NCBI GenBank assembly: GCA_030594795.1
Contig: JAUVEK010000089.1
Location: forward strand, 1-5,699
From: Candidatus Nanohalarchaeota archaeon
GTDB taxonomy: Archaea; EX4484-52; B79-G9
DNA: 5,699 nucleotides
Direction: 5' to 3'
In this document: piece by piece, positions 1 through 5,486 of the stretch
Layout: each line of letters starts with the position of its first letter
Position numbering within the stretch: position 1 is the first letter of the stretch
Notes under the pieces: model-generated
What the model was told of the DNA's origin: nothing
The model's database searches: none
Seen by the model: only the letters and a program-made list of their open reading frames with translations
Translations under genes and position numbers: made by a program

Positions 1-1
1 A

Positions 2-799
2 GAGCTTCGCGACAGCGGCATCATCACAGAAGAGACAAAGATCCGCTACTACACACTCTATGACAATGCAGAAAAATTCGCGGACATCTCAGAAGCTCTT
101 CTAAAATACCGTCTCTGGAACAGGTTAGACAATGACTTCAACGACACAAGCGACCCGGAAAAGGAATTCTGTGACTATAGCCGGTGTCCGCCGGACTGCA
201 GCGACTGCCCGGAGGATACTGTTCAAGCATATCATACAAATCACTTTACGCATGCGATAAAAACAGAACTGGAAGAAATAGCATCTGAACTTAACACCGC
301 TACAGATACTCAGGCATTAGAATGGGAACTAAAATTAGCAGAATTGGATGGATGTACAGATATGATTAACAAGGACATATTAGCCTGTTCAGGAGTAGAG
401 TCCTGCAGCGGCCATAACATCGAGCACTACGAGTATAAAAAAGGCAGGTTCGAATCCGGTGAGTGTTGCGGGTGCAGCGCCTCCCATAGTTCATGTGATG
501 GCAACCACTACTCTGTAAACTCGGGCAGTTCTAAGCCTGACTGTTCCGAACCACGAACAACAACCTGCTACATGCACTATCGCCACAGGTACATCCTGAA
601 AAATCTGAAAATACAAGTCACAATCACAGATGAAGCATACAAATACTACGATACAGAAACCAACAGTTGGGAGAACCTTGAGTTTAAATATTATGTCACA
701 ATGCCGCTCGTTGACGACAACTGCTGTGACGGGCAACTCTGCAGCGACATGTCAACCCCCTGCGCAAATCCCTATCCTGTTACTGACGCATCAGTGTAA
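2..799 (+). CDS. Cysteine-rich probable extracytoplasmic protein, 5'-truncated by window edge
   Basis: The reading frame is open from base 2 to TAA at 797-799 (265 residues visible), so the true start lies outside the window; the in-frame TTG at 344 is internal, because convincing protein sequence continues upstream of it. I do not recognise the family. The visible part has 17 cysteines in clusters: C57, C62, C66, C69; then C118, C129, C135; then C155, C156, C158, C165; C181, C189; and C241, C242, C247, C254. Between them is a helical, acidic stretch (about 85-115) and a C-terminal part (about 190-235) rich in alternating hydrophobic, Tyr and Thr residues that looks like beta strands. Cysteine density and the lack of regular metal-site spacing suggest a disulphide-stabilised secreted or cell-surface protein; pilin-like surface proteins of archaea are one possibility. 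Its last 9 bp overlap the convergent membrane-protein gene. Confidence 0.75.
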   Translation, partial: ELRDSGIITEETKIRYYTLYDNAEKFADISEALLKYRLWNRLDNDFNDTSDPEKEFCDYSRCPPDCSDCPEDTVQAYHTNHFTHAIKTELEEIASELNTATDTQALEWELKLAELDGCTDMINKDILACSGVESCSGHNIEHYEYKKGRFESGECCGCSASHSSCDGNHYSVNSGSSKPDCSEPRTTTCYMHYRHRYILKNLKIQVTITDEAYKYYDTETNSWENLEFKYYVTMPLVDDNCCDGQLCSDMSTPCANPYPVTDASV

Positions 800-1687
800 A
801 AAGAATATATCAAGATACAGTGCAAAAAACAAAACCAAAACCCCTGCAAGAACATAAGGCCGCATATCAACCATCCTCTGCACTCTGATATCGTCAATCC
901 CGTAAGTGCTCATGATCTTCTTAATAACCCTTATGTCCCCTTCGCTCAGGGACCTGAATGACCCGAAAACCAGTTTTTCCCCGCGGACTTTCCGCGAAAA
1001 CATTGTCCGAAAAACAGACAACGGATTAATGAAAAACACACCTGATTTCATATATGTCCTGCCTTTCTTCACAATATGCTCAGCAAGAATCATGCCTGGC
1101 GCAAGCTCGTCAGCTTTGACACAGACAGTAAAGGAGTTGTAAAGGATCCTGTAAAGCAGAAATACCAAAACATAAACAAACCCAAAAGCCAGGAGCTGCA
1201 GAGCCAGTCCATACTTCAAAAAGAGAGCACAATAAAGAACAATCACAAGAAAAGCATTCCTGTAGCTTACAAAGCCGAACTTCTGAAAATAAGCGCCATA
1301 TTTTTCCTGTGCAAGAACAAGGATAAAATAAACAGCCAAAGCCCCGGCATACAAAAGAACACCATCTGCAAACTCAAACAACTGCAGCATAAAAAACGAG
1401 ATAACAATCATCGTGCAAAAAAACTCAAAATACTTCCCCAAAAAAGACAACTTCACAGACCTCAAATTGAATTTATCCCAATTATCAACCACTGCAAAAA
1501 CACTAATCCACAAAAAGAAGATACTCATTGTGCAAAAAACAATAAATTCCGGGATACGGGGCACCCCGTACGCGAAAAAAAGCAAAAAAGACGACACAGC
1601 AAACATCAGGATTGACTGGATATCAAGCACGCGAAGATACCTCAGAACCACAGCCAGCACAATGACCTTAAGCAGATACTCAATCAT
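791..1687 (-). CDS. Polytopic membrane protein with archaeal A24-peptidase-type C-terminal domain, catalytic motif not seen
   Basis: 298 residues from ATG at 1687. I prefer this start over the GTG at 1705 because a GGTGG lies a few bases upstream and because an upstream reading frame ends in TGATG exactly here. About seven hydrophobic segments fill residues 4-184 (roughly 4-18, 22-40, 47-67, 86-105, 108-126, 143-158, 162-184). A soluble part follows (about 190-275) and a last membrane segment ends the protein (277-297). The soluble part opens with ADELAPGMILAEHI (191-204) and contains LSEGDIRVIKK (247-257), both typical of the archaeal A24 (prepilin/preflagellin peptidase) C-terminal domain. 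The peptidase GxGD motif is not seen in the membrane part; D22 in the first loop and D108 are the only Asp residues within hydrophobic surroundings. It is therefore probably a degenerate, non-proteolytic relative, or one with very divergent catalytic sites. Its partner may be the surface protein encoded convergently. Confidence 0.7.
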   Translation of the reverse strand: MIEYLLKVIVLAVVLRYLRVLDIQSILMFAVSSFLLFFAYGVPRIPEFIVFCTMSIFFLWISVFAVVDNWDKFNLRSVKLSFLGKYFEFFCTMIVISFFMLQLFEFADGVLLYAGALAVYFILVLAQEKYGAYFQKFGFVSYRNAFLVIVLYCALFLKYGLALQLLAFGFVYVLVFLLYRILYNSFTVCVKADELAPGMILAEHIVKKGRTYMKSGVFFINPLSVFRTMFSRKVRGEKLVFGSFRSLSEGDIRVIKKIMSTYGIDDIRVQRMVDMRPYVLAGVLVLFFALYLDIFFLH

Positions 1688-1797
1688 CACTTTCCCACCG
1701 CCCACTTCTCAAAAACCCTACAATAGTCTTTATCCTGCATCTTTGAAAACAAAAAGCTGGTAGCGTTTAAAAGTTGGTTAAACTTCCACTCCAACAC
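1687..1797 (-). pseudogene. C-terminal remnant of an unidentified gene, coupled by TGATG to the membrane-protein gene
   Basis: On the minus strand a frame runs from about 1797 to TGA at 1687-1689 and reads as plausible protein: LEWKFNQLLN, then ATSFLFSKMQ, then DKDYCRVFEKWAVGK at the end. The stop shares its A with the ATG of the next gene (TGATG), a common arrangement for translationally coupled neighbours. The frame is closed by a stop slightly further upstream, and its first 8 or so codons overlap the inverted repeat and the transposase tail, so only about the last 28-30 residues are likely original. I read it as the tail of the gene that once preceded the A24-like gene and was cut off by the insertion element. 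A complete tiny gene starting at GTG 1797 (36 residues) is the alternative. I do not recognise the family. Confidence 0.4.
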
Positions 1798-2079
1798 ATC
1801 TATTATCAGCAAACAACTTTAAATATTTCCTTTGCTTGAATGGCACCACGTATCTCTTAAGATTCAATGATATCATCCTCATCAGACCCGATTCCGACCA
1901 GCACATGCCTTTCTTTTTCGTTCTCTTTCTGATATCTCTCATCATTCTTTCTATCTGGTTAGTTGTCCATGGCACACGAATGGGGTATATTTGGAATAAA
2001 CACCACATCCATTTTTGGTCAAATAATATGCGGGGTGGTTCCAAACATATTTTTGGATTCAAAAACCTATTTTAACCAA
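1774..2079. mobile_element. Internally deleted insertion-sequence remnant bounded by a 9-bp inverted repeat
   Basis: The sequence ttggttaaa at 1774-1782 recurs as its exact reverse complement, tttaaccaa, at 2071-2079, and about 6 of the next 10 outward positions also match. The two copies bracket the transposase remnant closely: the transposase stop codon falls inside the left copy and the upstream stop inside the right copy, as expected for an IS whose gene nearly fills it. At about 300 bp the element is far too short to be complete, so most of it has been deleted. I see no convincing target-site duplication. The repeat is short and AT-rich, so the terminal-repeat assignment is tentative; the transposase homology is the firmer part. 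Confidence 0.45.
1778..2062 (-). pseudogene. Transposase C-terminal remnant (DDE type, IS256-like motif)
   Basis: A 94-codon frame from TTG at 2062 to TAA at 1778-1780, with a stop just upstream of it (2072-2074) and no initiation site worth the name. Residues 31-81 carry the recognisable signal: PWTTNQIER (31-39), then MRDIRKRTKKKGMCW (41-55), then a short leucine/aromatic tail. The pattern T-x-N-x-I-E-R followed by R-x-x-K/R-R-T-K and a Trp is typical of the C-terminal end of DDE transposases such as IS256 and related archaeal families; E38 would be the final acidic residue of the catalytic triad. The preceding catalytic Asp regions, normally some 200-300 residues, are missing, so the protein cannot be active. 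The first 30 codons may be out of frame or unrelated. It lies between a chromosomal gene remnant and the Hxs-like operon. The exact IS family is not certain. Confidence 0.65.
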
Positions 2080-2139
2080 GTTTCTTACACAACCAAGAAT
2101 AAAGAATATCCACGCATAGAAAGTTTTATTAATTACAAG

Positions 2140-2150
2140 AAATATAATAT
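2140..2150 (+). promoter_or_regulatory. Candidate TATA-box region for the Hxs-like operon
   Basis: An AT-only stretch, aaatataatat, centred about 23 bases before the ATG at 2168. In archaea a TATA box lies about 25 bases before the transcription start, which would give a leaderless or nearly leaderless transcript here; the only RBS-like bases before the ATG are a weak GGT at 2162-2164. A second AT-rich candidate, agttttatt at 2122-2130, would give a leader of about 15-20 bases. Composition is low throughout this region, so the call is weak. Confidence 0.3.
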
Positions 2151-2167
2151 AGTCTACATGTGGTAAA

Positions 2168-2599
2168 ATGGAAAAAACAGGAAACAAGTGCAAAGATAAC
2201 ATAAAAATCGATGTGAAGAACAAAGCAGTTGACATTTGTCTAAATCCCCGCTTGTACCCGCAGTCCGTTGTAATGAGGGCAACGTATCGCTTTATTGACG
2301 ATTTCAATGTGATCGTGGATGGGGACCCATTATCAGACATCTTTGTCAGATTTAAAATAAAACTAGGGGACACGGCAGGCAAAGAGGATATGGAAGAGCT
2401 GGTAAATGCTTTCTTCGCAGAGTTGATACACGCAAACGTCGAGGAAACCCAGGCAAGAAGATATGCTGACACGAGAAATGCACTGATTGGAGCTGCATTG
2501 AAGAACATGATTCCTCTATCTCTACAATCAGATGCAAATGAAAAAGAAGAAAAAGACGATAAGAAGGATAATTGTGATTCTGATGAACATTCACGATAA
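2168..2599 (+). CDS. hxsD: HxsD-like protein of a His-Xaa-Ser-type peptide-modification system
   Basis: 143 residues from ATG 2168. HxsD is a small accessory protein found with the radical SAM pair HxsB/HxsC; its biochemical role is unknown to me. Family-like features here are a strand-rich first half, DICLNPRLYPQSVVMRATYRF (22-42), in which the P-x-x-V-x-x-A-x-Y-x-F pattern matches HxsD, then DFNVIVDGD (45-53) and the FVRFKIKL strand (59-66). The second half has the helix ELVNAFFAELI (77-87), and R-N-A-L-I-G-A-A (103-110) where HxsD has its R-x-L-I-x-x-A-x tail, all at the expected spacing. A charged Lys/Asp/Glu tail (about 120-143) is extra compared with bacterial members. It is the first gene of the operon and its 3' end overlaps the precursor gene in another frame. 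Assignment rests on remembered family patterns plus the adjacent HxsB/HxsC-like genes. Confidence 0.72.
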   Translation: MEKTGNKCKDNIKIDVKNKAVDICLNPRLYPQSVVMRATYRFIDDFNVIVDGDPLSDIFVRFKIKLGDTAGKEDMEELVNAFFAELIHANVEETQARRYADTRNALIGAALKNMIPLSLQSDANEKEEKDDKKDNCDSDEHSR

Positions 2600-2873
2600 G
2601 CTTAAAAAGAGAAGAAAAGATGGTTTTTGGAAACTTTCAGAGGAAGAAAAAACAGGAGTAATCAACGGTCTGGTTCTTTTGGGGGCAGTCGCAGGAACTT
2701 TATCTGCAATGCATCATGAAGCGCATGCACAGCCCACATGTGATGATGGAGTCATAACTAACACCAACATAATCTCGCAGGATTTCGGAATAGATGACAT
2801 CGAATGGGGAAATCATTGCTGGTGGGACCATGCTTGGCGTGATTATGACGACCATTCAAATGTTTCACCCTGA
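2583..2873 (+). CDS. Candidate RiPP precursor peptide with leader and Trp/His/Asp-rich core
   Basis: 96 residues from ATG 2583. In-frame ATG 2532 would add 17 residues, mostly Lys, with no RBS. GTG 2574 has AAGGA (2564-2568) at 5 nt, whereas ATG 2583 has it at 14 nt, so the start is not settled. A basic N-terminus (KLKKRRK, 6-12) precedes a hydrophobic stretch (GVINGLVLLGAVAGTL, 25-40) and a signal-peptidase-like site AHA|Q at 47-50. This predicts a mature peptide of about 47 residues outside the membrane. The mature part has C53 and C79 and ends in a dense core: WGN (75-77), WWD (80-82), WRD (85-87), YDD (88-90), HSN (91-93), then VSP. It sits where HxsA would be, between hxsD-like and the radical SAM genes, but lacks His-Xaa-Ser repeats. 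The hxsD overlap is 17 bp from ATG 2583. I infer that it is the substrate of the two downstream enzymes. Confidence 0.7.
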   Translation: MNIHDKLKKRRKDGFWKLSEEEKTGVINGLVLLGAVAGTLSAMHHEAHAQPTCDDGVITNTNIISQDFGIDDIEWGNHCWWDHAWRDYDDHSNVSP

Positions 2874-2904
2874 AGAATATTATTCTGACAAATAGGTAGA
2901 TATA

Positions 2905-3807
2905 ATGAAAAAAATGAAAGATAGAATATATTTTTCAATGGGTTATGCATGCAATAATAACTGCCTGCATTGCGCTGTAGATTGTGAAAGAAGGACAAAA
3001 AATATGTCCACACAGGAAGTAATTGCATTTTTTGAGAGATATCGTAATTACAAAAATATTGAAATGGAAATTTCGGGAGGCGAGCCAACAATAAGGCCCG
3101 ATTTGCTCTACTTAATTGAATATTTATATACTCAAATTAATATCCCGTACATATTGCTCAGTAATGGACGAAGATTTTCAGACCTTAACTTTGTGAGCAA
3201 ATTGGCTGAGTTTCCGCCACAATCAATAATGGTGGCGCTTCACGGGCACAATGCAGAACTGCACGACAAAATCAGCCAGAGAAAAGGAAGCTTCAACGAG
3301 ACAGTCCAGGGAATATCAAACCTTTACGAGTACCGGCTCAATGTGGTCATAAAAGTTGTATTAAGTAAGGTGAACTATCGAAAAATGCCGGAATTCGTAG
3401 AATTCGTAGCTCAGACATTTCCGGAATGCGAAGGAATAACGATTAATGGTTTAGACATATCTGGAAAGGCGCTGGAAGACAGAGATTCTCTCGCATATAA
3501 ATTACCGGATTGTATACCTTATGTCCAAAAGGCAATAGATTGTGCCAATAAGTATAATCTGAAAATAAGGATTTTCTCTATACCCCTGTGTCTTTTTGAT
3601 GAAAGCTACAGGGAATACGTAGGATTGAAGAACAGGACAACGATAATGTGCAAAAGCCCTGAAGAAGAGAGTTCGAGCGTTAGCTTGTTTTATGGAACAG
3701 CTGATAAGTGTGCTCCATGCATTTATAAGAGTAATTGTTCAGGGACATGGTATAATTATTACAAATATTACGGCACAGATGAGTTAAAGCCTATATTAAA
3801 GGGATAA
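2905..3807 (+). CDS. hxsC: Radical SAM maturase, HxsC-like
   Basis: 300 residues from ATG 2905, with GGTAGA (2895-2900) as ribosome-binding site; the ATG at 2914 is an alternative. The radical SAM [4Fe-4S] cluster motif is C16-x3-C20-x2-C23 (ACNNNCLHC). Next come the SAM-binding SGGEP (57-61) and LSNGR (85-89), the latter typical of HxsC, then a regular alpha/beta core to about residue 200. The C-terminal region holds C249, C269, C272 and C278 followed by a Tyr-rich YNYYKYYGTDELKPI (283-297), which looks like a short SPASM/twitch-type auxiliary cluster site. HxsC acts together with HxsB on the peptide; which does the crosslinking is not known from sequence. It is separated by 31 bp from the precursor and by 1 bp from the next gene. 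A generic radical SAM/SPASM protein is the alternative to HxsC. A GC-rich block lies in its middle. Confidence 0.72.
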   Translation: MKKMKDRIYFSMGYACNNNCLHCAVDCERRTKNMSTQEVIAFFERYRNYKNIEMEISGGEPTIRPDLLYLIEYLYTQINIPYILLSNGRRFSDLNFVSKLAEFPPQSIMVALHGHNAELHDKISQRKGSFNETVQGISNLYEYRLNVVIKVVLSKVNYRKMPEFVEFVAQTFPECEGITINGLDISGKALEDRDSLAYKLPDCIPYVQKAIDCANKYNLKIRIFSIPLCLFDESYREYVGLKNRTTIMCKSPEEESSSVSLFYGTADKCAPCIYKSNCSGTWYNYYKYYGTDELKPILKG

Positions 3808-3808
3808 T

Positions 3809-5218
3809 ATGCAAATTTGCCCGCAGGTTAAAGATGAGAAAGTGTATTCACTAAATGAGTATTTCAGCAAACGGCTCAATGAAAACAAAATATTGGTCAC
3901 CACACGACATGGATGTTGGCTAATGCTGGATGATGATGAATATGGTCAGCTAATACACAACACATTTTCCGAGAATAAGACTCTTTTTGATACACTGGAG
4001 AATACGGGAATAATTATAACCAAGCAAAACGTAAAACAGATAGTCAACAGATACTCTGCAAATTACTTGTTTTTGAAAACTAAAAATATACTATGCACAA
4101 TAAACATAACAAATCGCTGTCCTCTGAGATGTACCTATTGTCTTGCATCAGCAAATCCTCCTGATTTCACCGGCTCTGATATGGACGAAGACATCCTGAA
4201 ATCTACTTCGGAATTTATAAGCGAGCTGCCTTTCGAGAAAATCAGTATCGAATTCCAGGGCGGCGAACCTCTGGTGAGATTTGATCAAATTCAGCAATTT
4301 CTAACAAACATCGATACCAGAATGGCAAATTTCAAAAATAAAAGAATAATTTCGAGAAGGATTGTAACGAATCTGGTCTTGATGGACGAAGATATAGCAA
4401 AATACATAATGCAGGAAAAGATTGGAATTTGCTCTTCTTTCGATGGTCCAAAGGAATTGCATGATCAGCAAAGAAAGTATCTGGATGGTGCGGGGTCTTA
4501 TGATATTGTAGTAAAGTGGGTTGATTATTTTAAGGAAAGAAGAAAGAGAGTAAATCTTTTGCCCACAATTACCCGGCTGAGTTTGCAATATGGCGCAAAA
4601 AGCATTATCGATGAATATATAAAAATGGGTTGTGATGTGTTCCTGTCAAGGCCTGTTAATCCAATTGGCCGGGCCAACAATAAAAAAGACATCATTAAGG
4701 CAGAAGATTTTTTTGAGTTCTGGAAAGATGCTATAGAATACCTGATAACTCTATCTGAAAAAGGAAGTGAAGTATATGATGCCATGGCGCAGCGTATGTT
4801 GCGAAATATGTTAACCCCTTACCGTCCATACATGTGTATGCGCAGGCCCTGCGGTGCAGGCATTTCACAACTCTCTTTTACCTGTGACGGTTCCATTCAC
4901 GCGTGCGATTTGTCAAAAAGCATTCCTGAATTTAAAATAGGAACTGTCAATAATAGCTGCCAAGAAGTACTTTTAAACACATTAGAGTTAAGGACAAGAT
5001 CAACAGAGTTTTATCCTTTATGCGATACATGTGTTTTTAGCCCATATTGTCATTCATGTGCTTGTAGGACCTTCTCTGATTTCAAAAGCATTGTTGGTCA
5101 AACTCCAAAGAGTTTTGATTGTAAGCTCAACAAAATGATGTTTACATATCTTTTTGAGAAAATGAATGATGCTAAATACCGAAAAGTATTCGAGAACTGG
5201 GTGTATATGAAAAGATGA
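3809..5218 (+). CDS. hxsB: Radical SAM/SPASM maturase, HxsB-like
   Basis: 469 residues from ATG 3809, one base after the previous stop; the purine-rich tail of that gene (aaaggga) serves as ribosome-binding site. Residues 1-90 form an N-terminal region (KILVTTRHGCWLMLDDDEY at 27-45) that matches the small non-catalytic domain opening HxsB. The radical SAM motif is C104-x3-C108-x2-C111. IEFQGGEPLVRFD (147-159) and SSFDGP (209-214) follow; the phrase IEFQGGEPL is characteristic of HxsB. The SPASM region has CGAG (348-351), C359, DG-x4-C366, then C405-x2-C408-x5-C414-x2-C417-x-C419 and C438, enough to bind two auxiliary [4Fe-4S] clusters. The length and motif order fit the HxsB family (about 460-480 residues). 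It is the most likely crosslinking enzyme acting on the upstream peptide. It is the last clear gene of the operon. Confidence 0.82.
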   Translation: MQICPQVKDEKVYSLNEYFSKRLNENKILVTTRHGCWLMLDDDEYGQLIHNTFSENKTLFDTLENTGIIITKQNVKQIVNRYSANYLFLKTKNILCTINITNRCPLRCTYCLASANPPDFTGSDMDEDILKSTSEFISELPFEKISIEFQGGEPLVRFDQIQQFLTNIDTRMANFKNKRIISRRIVTNLVLMDEDIAKYIMQEKIGICSSFDGPKELHDQQRKYLDGAGSYDIVVKWVDYFKERRKRVNLLPTITRLSLQYGAKSIIDEYIKMGCDVFLSRPVNPIGRANNKKDIIKAEDFFEFWKDAIEYLITLSEKGSEVYDAMAQRMLRNMLTPYRPYMCMRRPCGAGISQLSFTCDGSIHACDLSKSIPEFKIGTVNNSCQEVLLNTLELRTRSTEFYPLCDTCVFSPYCHSCACRTFSDFKSIVGQTPKSFDCKLNKMMFTYLFEKMNDAKYRKVFENWVYMKR

Positions 5219-5237
5219 GATATTTTCTGATGCCACA

Positions 5238-5317
5238 GATATTCGTCAGGTCAAAAATAAGCAGAATAAGCGCAACCACAAACAATAAACGGGGTGGACG
5301 TGAGCCTGACGAATATC
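5238..5317. repeat. 13-bp perfect inverted repeat downstream of the operon
   Basis: gatattcgtcagg at 5238-5250 is exactly reverse-complemented as cctgacgaatatc at 5305-5317, with 54 bases between. It lies just after the hxsB-like stop in a stretch without a convincing gene. It could fold as a long stem in the mRNA 3' end, mark the edge of a small mobile or non-coding element, or be a leftover of recombination. It is too widely spaced for an ordinary terminator. Confidence 0.6.
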
Positions 5318-5377
5318 ACAAAAGACTGCGCATTACTGTGCTTGAGCGAAGCATGCATCCATGCATTGCACAAACAT

Positions 5378-5427
5378 ATAAGACGCGTCTTATTGCACGC
5401 AATCATCAGTTAGTTTTATTAATTTTT
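5378..5427 (+). terminator. 16-bp palindrome followed by T-rich tract, candidate operon terminator
   Basis: ataagacgcgtcttat at 5378-5393 is a perfect palindrome with no loop of its own; attgc at 5364-5368 and gcaat at 5399-5403 extend it with unequal unpaired spacers. A T-rich run (tagttttattaattttt) follows at 5411-5427. The combination could end the operon transcript. A perfect, loop-free palindrome is equally what a dimeric regulator would bind, and it lies about 40 bases before the TATA candidate of the ferredoxin gene, so an operator is a real alternative. Confidence 0.4.
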
Positions 5428-5434
5428 AACAATA

Positions 5435-5444
5435 TTCTATAAAG
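5435..5444 (+). promoter_or_regulatory. Candidate TATA box for the ferredoxin gene
   Basis: ttctataaag at 5435-5444 resembles an archaeal TATA box. A start about 25 bases downstream would fall near 5465 and give a leader of about 20 bases that still contains the GGTGA ribosome-binding site at 5477, a coherent arrangement. No clear BRE is visible. Confidence 0.4.
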
Positions 5445-5476
5445 ATATAATTCAGGAGATACAAGAGAGACAAGCA

Positions 5477-5481
5477 GGTGA
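5477..5481 (+). promoter_or_regulatory. GGTGA ribosome-binding site fixing the ferredoxin start
   Basis: GGTGA complements the archaeal 16S 3' end and stands 5 bases before GTG 5487. This favours GTG 5487 over GTG 5478, which lies inside the site itself. Confidence 0.65.
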
Positions 5482-5486
5482 TTTAT

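Noticed and set aside
1076..1615. 179-codon plus-strand frame
   Set aside because: It is the Lys/Gln/Asn-rich antisense shadow of the membrane-protein gene, with no domain features.
1836..2166. Two plus-strand frames (79 and 67 codons) before the operon
   Set aside because: Both lie mostly opposite the transposase remnant or in AT-rich promoter sequence and show no protein-like pattern.
2059..2508. 149-codon minus-strand frame opposite the hxsD-like gene
   Set aside because: The plus strand there encodes a protein with HxsD patterns; the minus frame is its Ser/Phe-rich shadow.
2610..2630. Possible twin-arginine export motif (KKRRKDGFW) in the peptide leader
   Set aside because: The spacing does not fit S-R-R-x-F-L-K, and the hydrophobic segment is separated by an acidic stretch; a general secretory signal fits better.
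5215..5240. C/D-box-like bases (agatgaga, tctgatg) suggesting an archaeal guide RNA
   Set aside because: No proper pair of C and D boxes with the usual spacing follows.
5339..5404. tRNA-like folding
   Set aside because: The stems do not form a cloverleaf, and no T-loop (GGTTCRA) sequence is present.
5215..5442. 75-codon frame starting with ATGA overlap at the hxsB-like stop
   Set aside because: The overlap looks like operon coupling, but the product is low in recognisable structure and runs straight through the inverted repeat and most of the palindrome region, so I treat it as chance.
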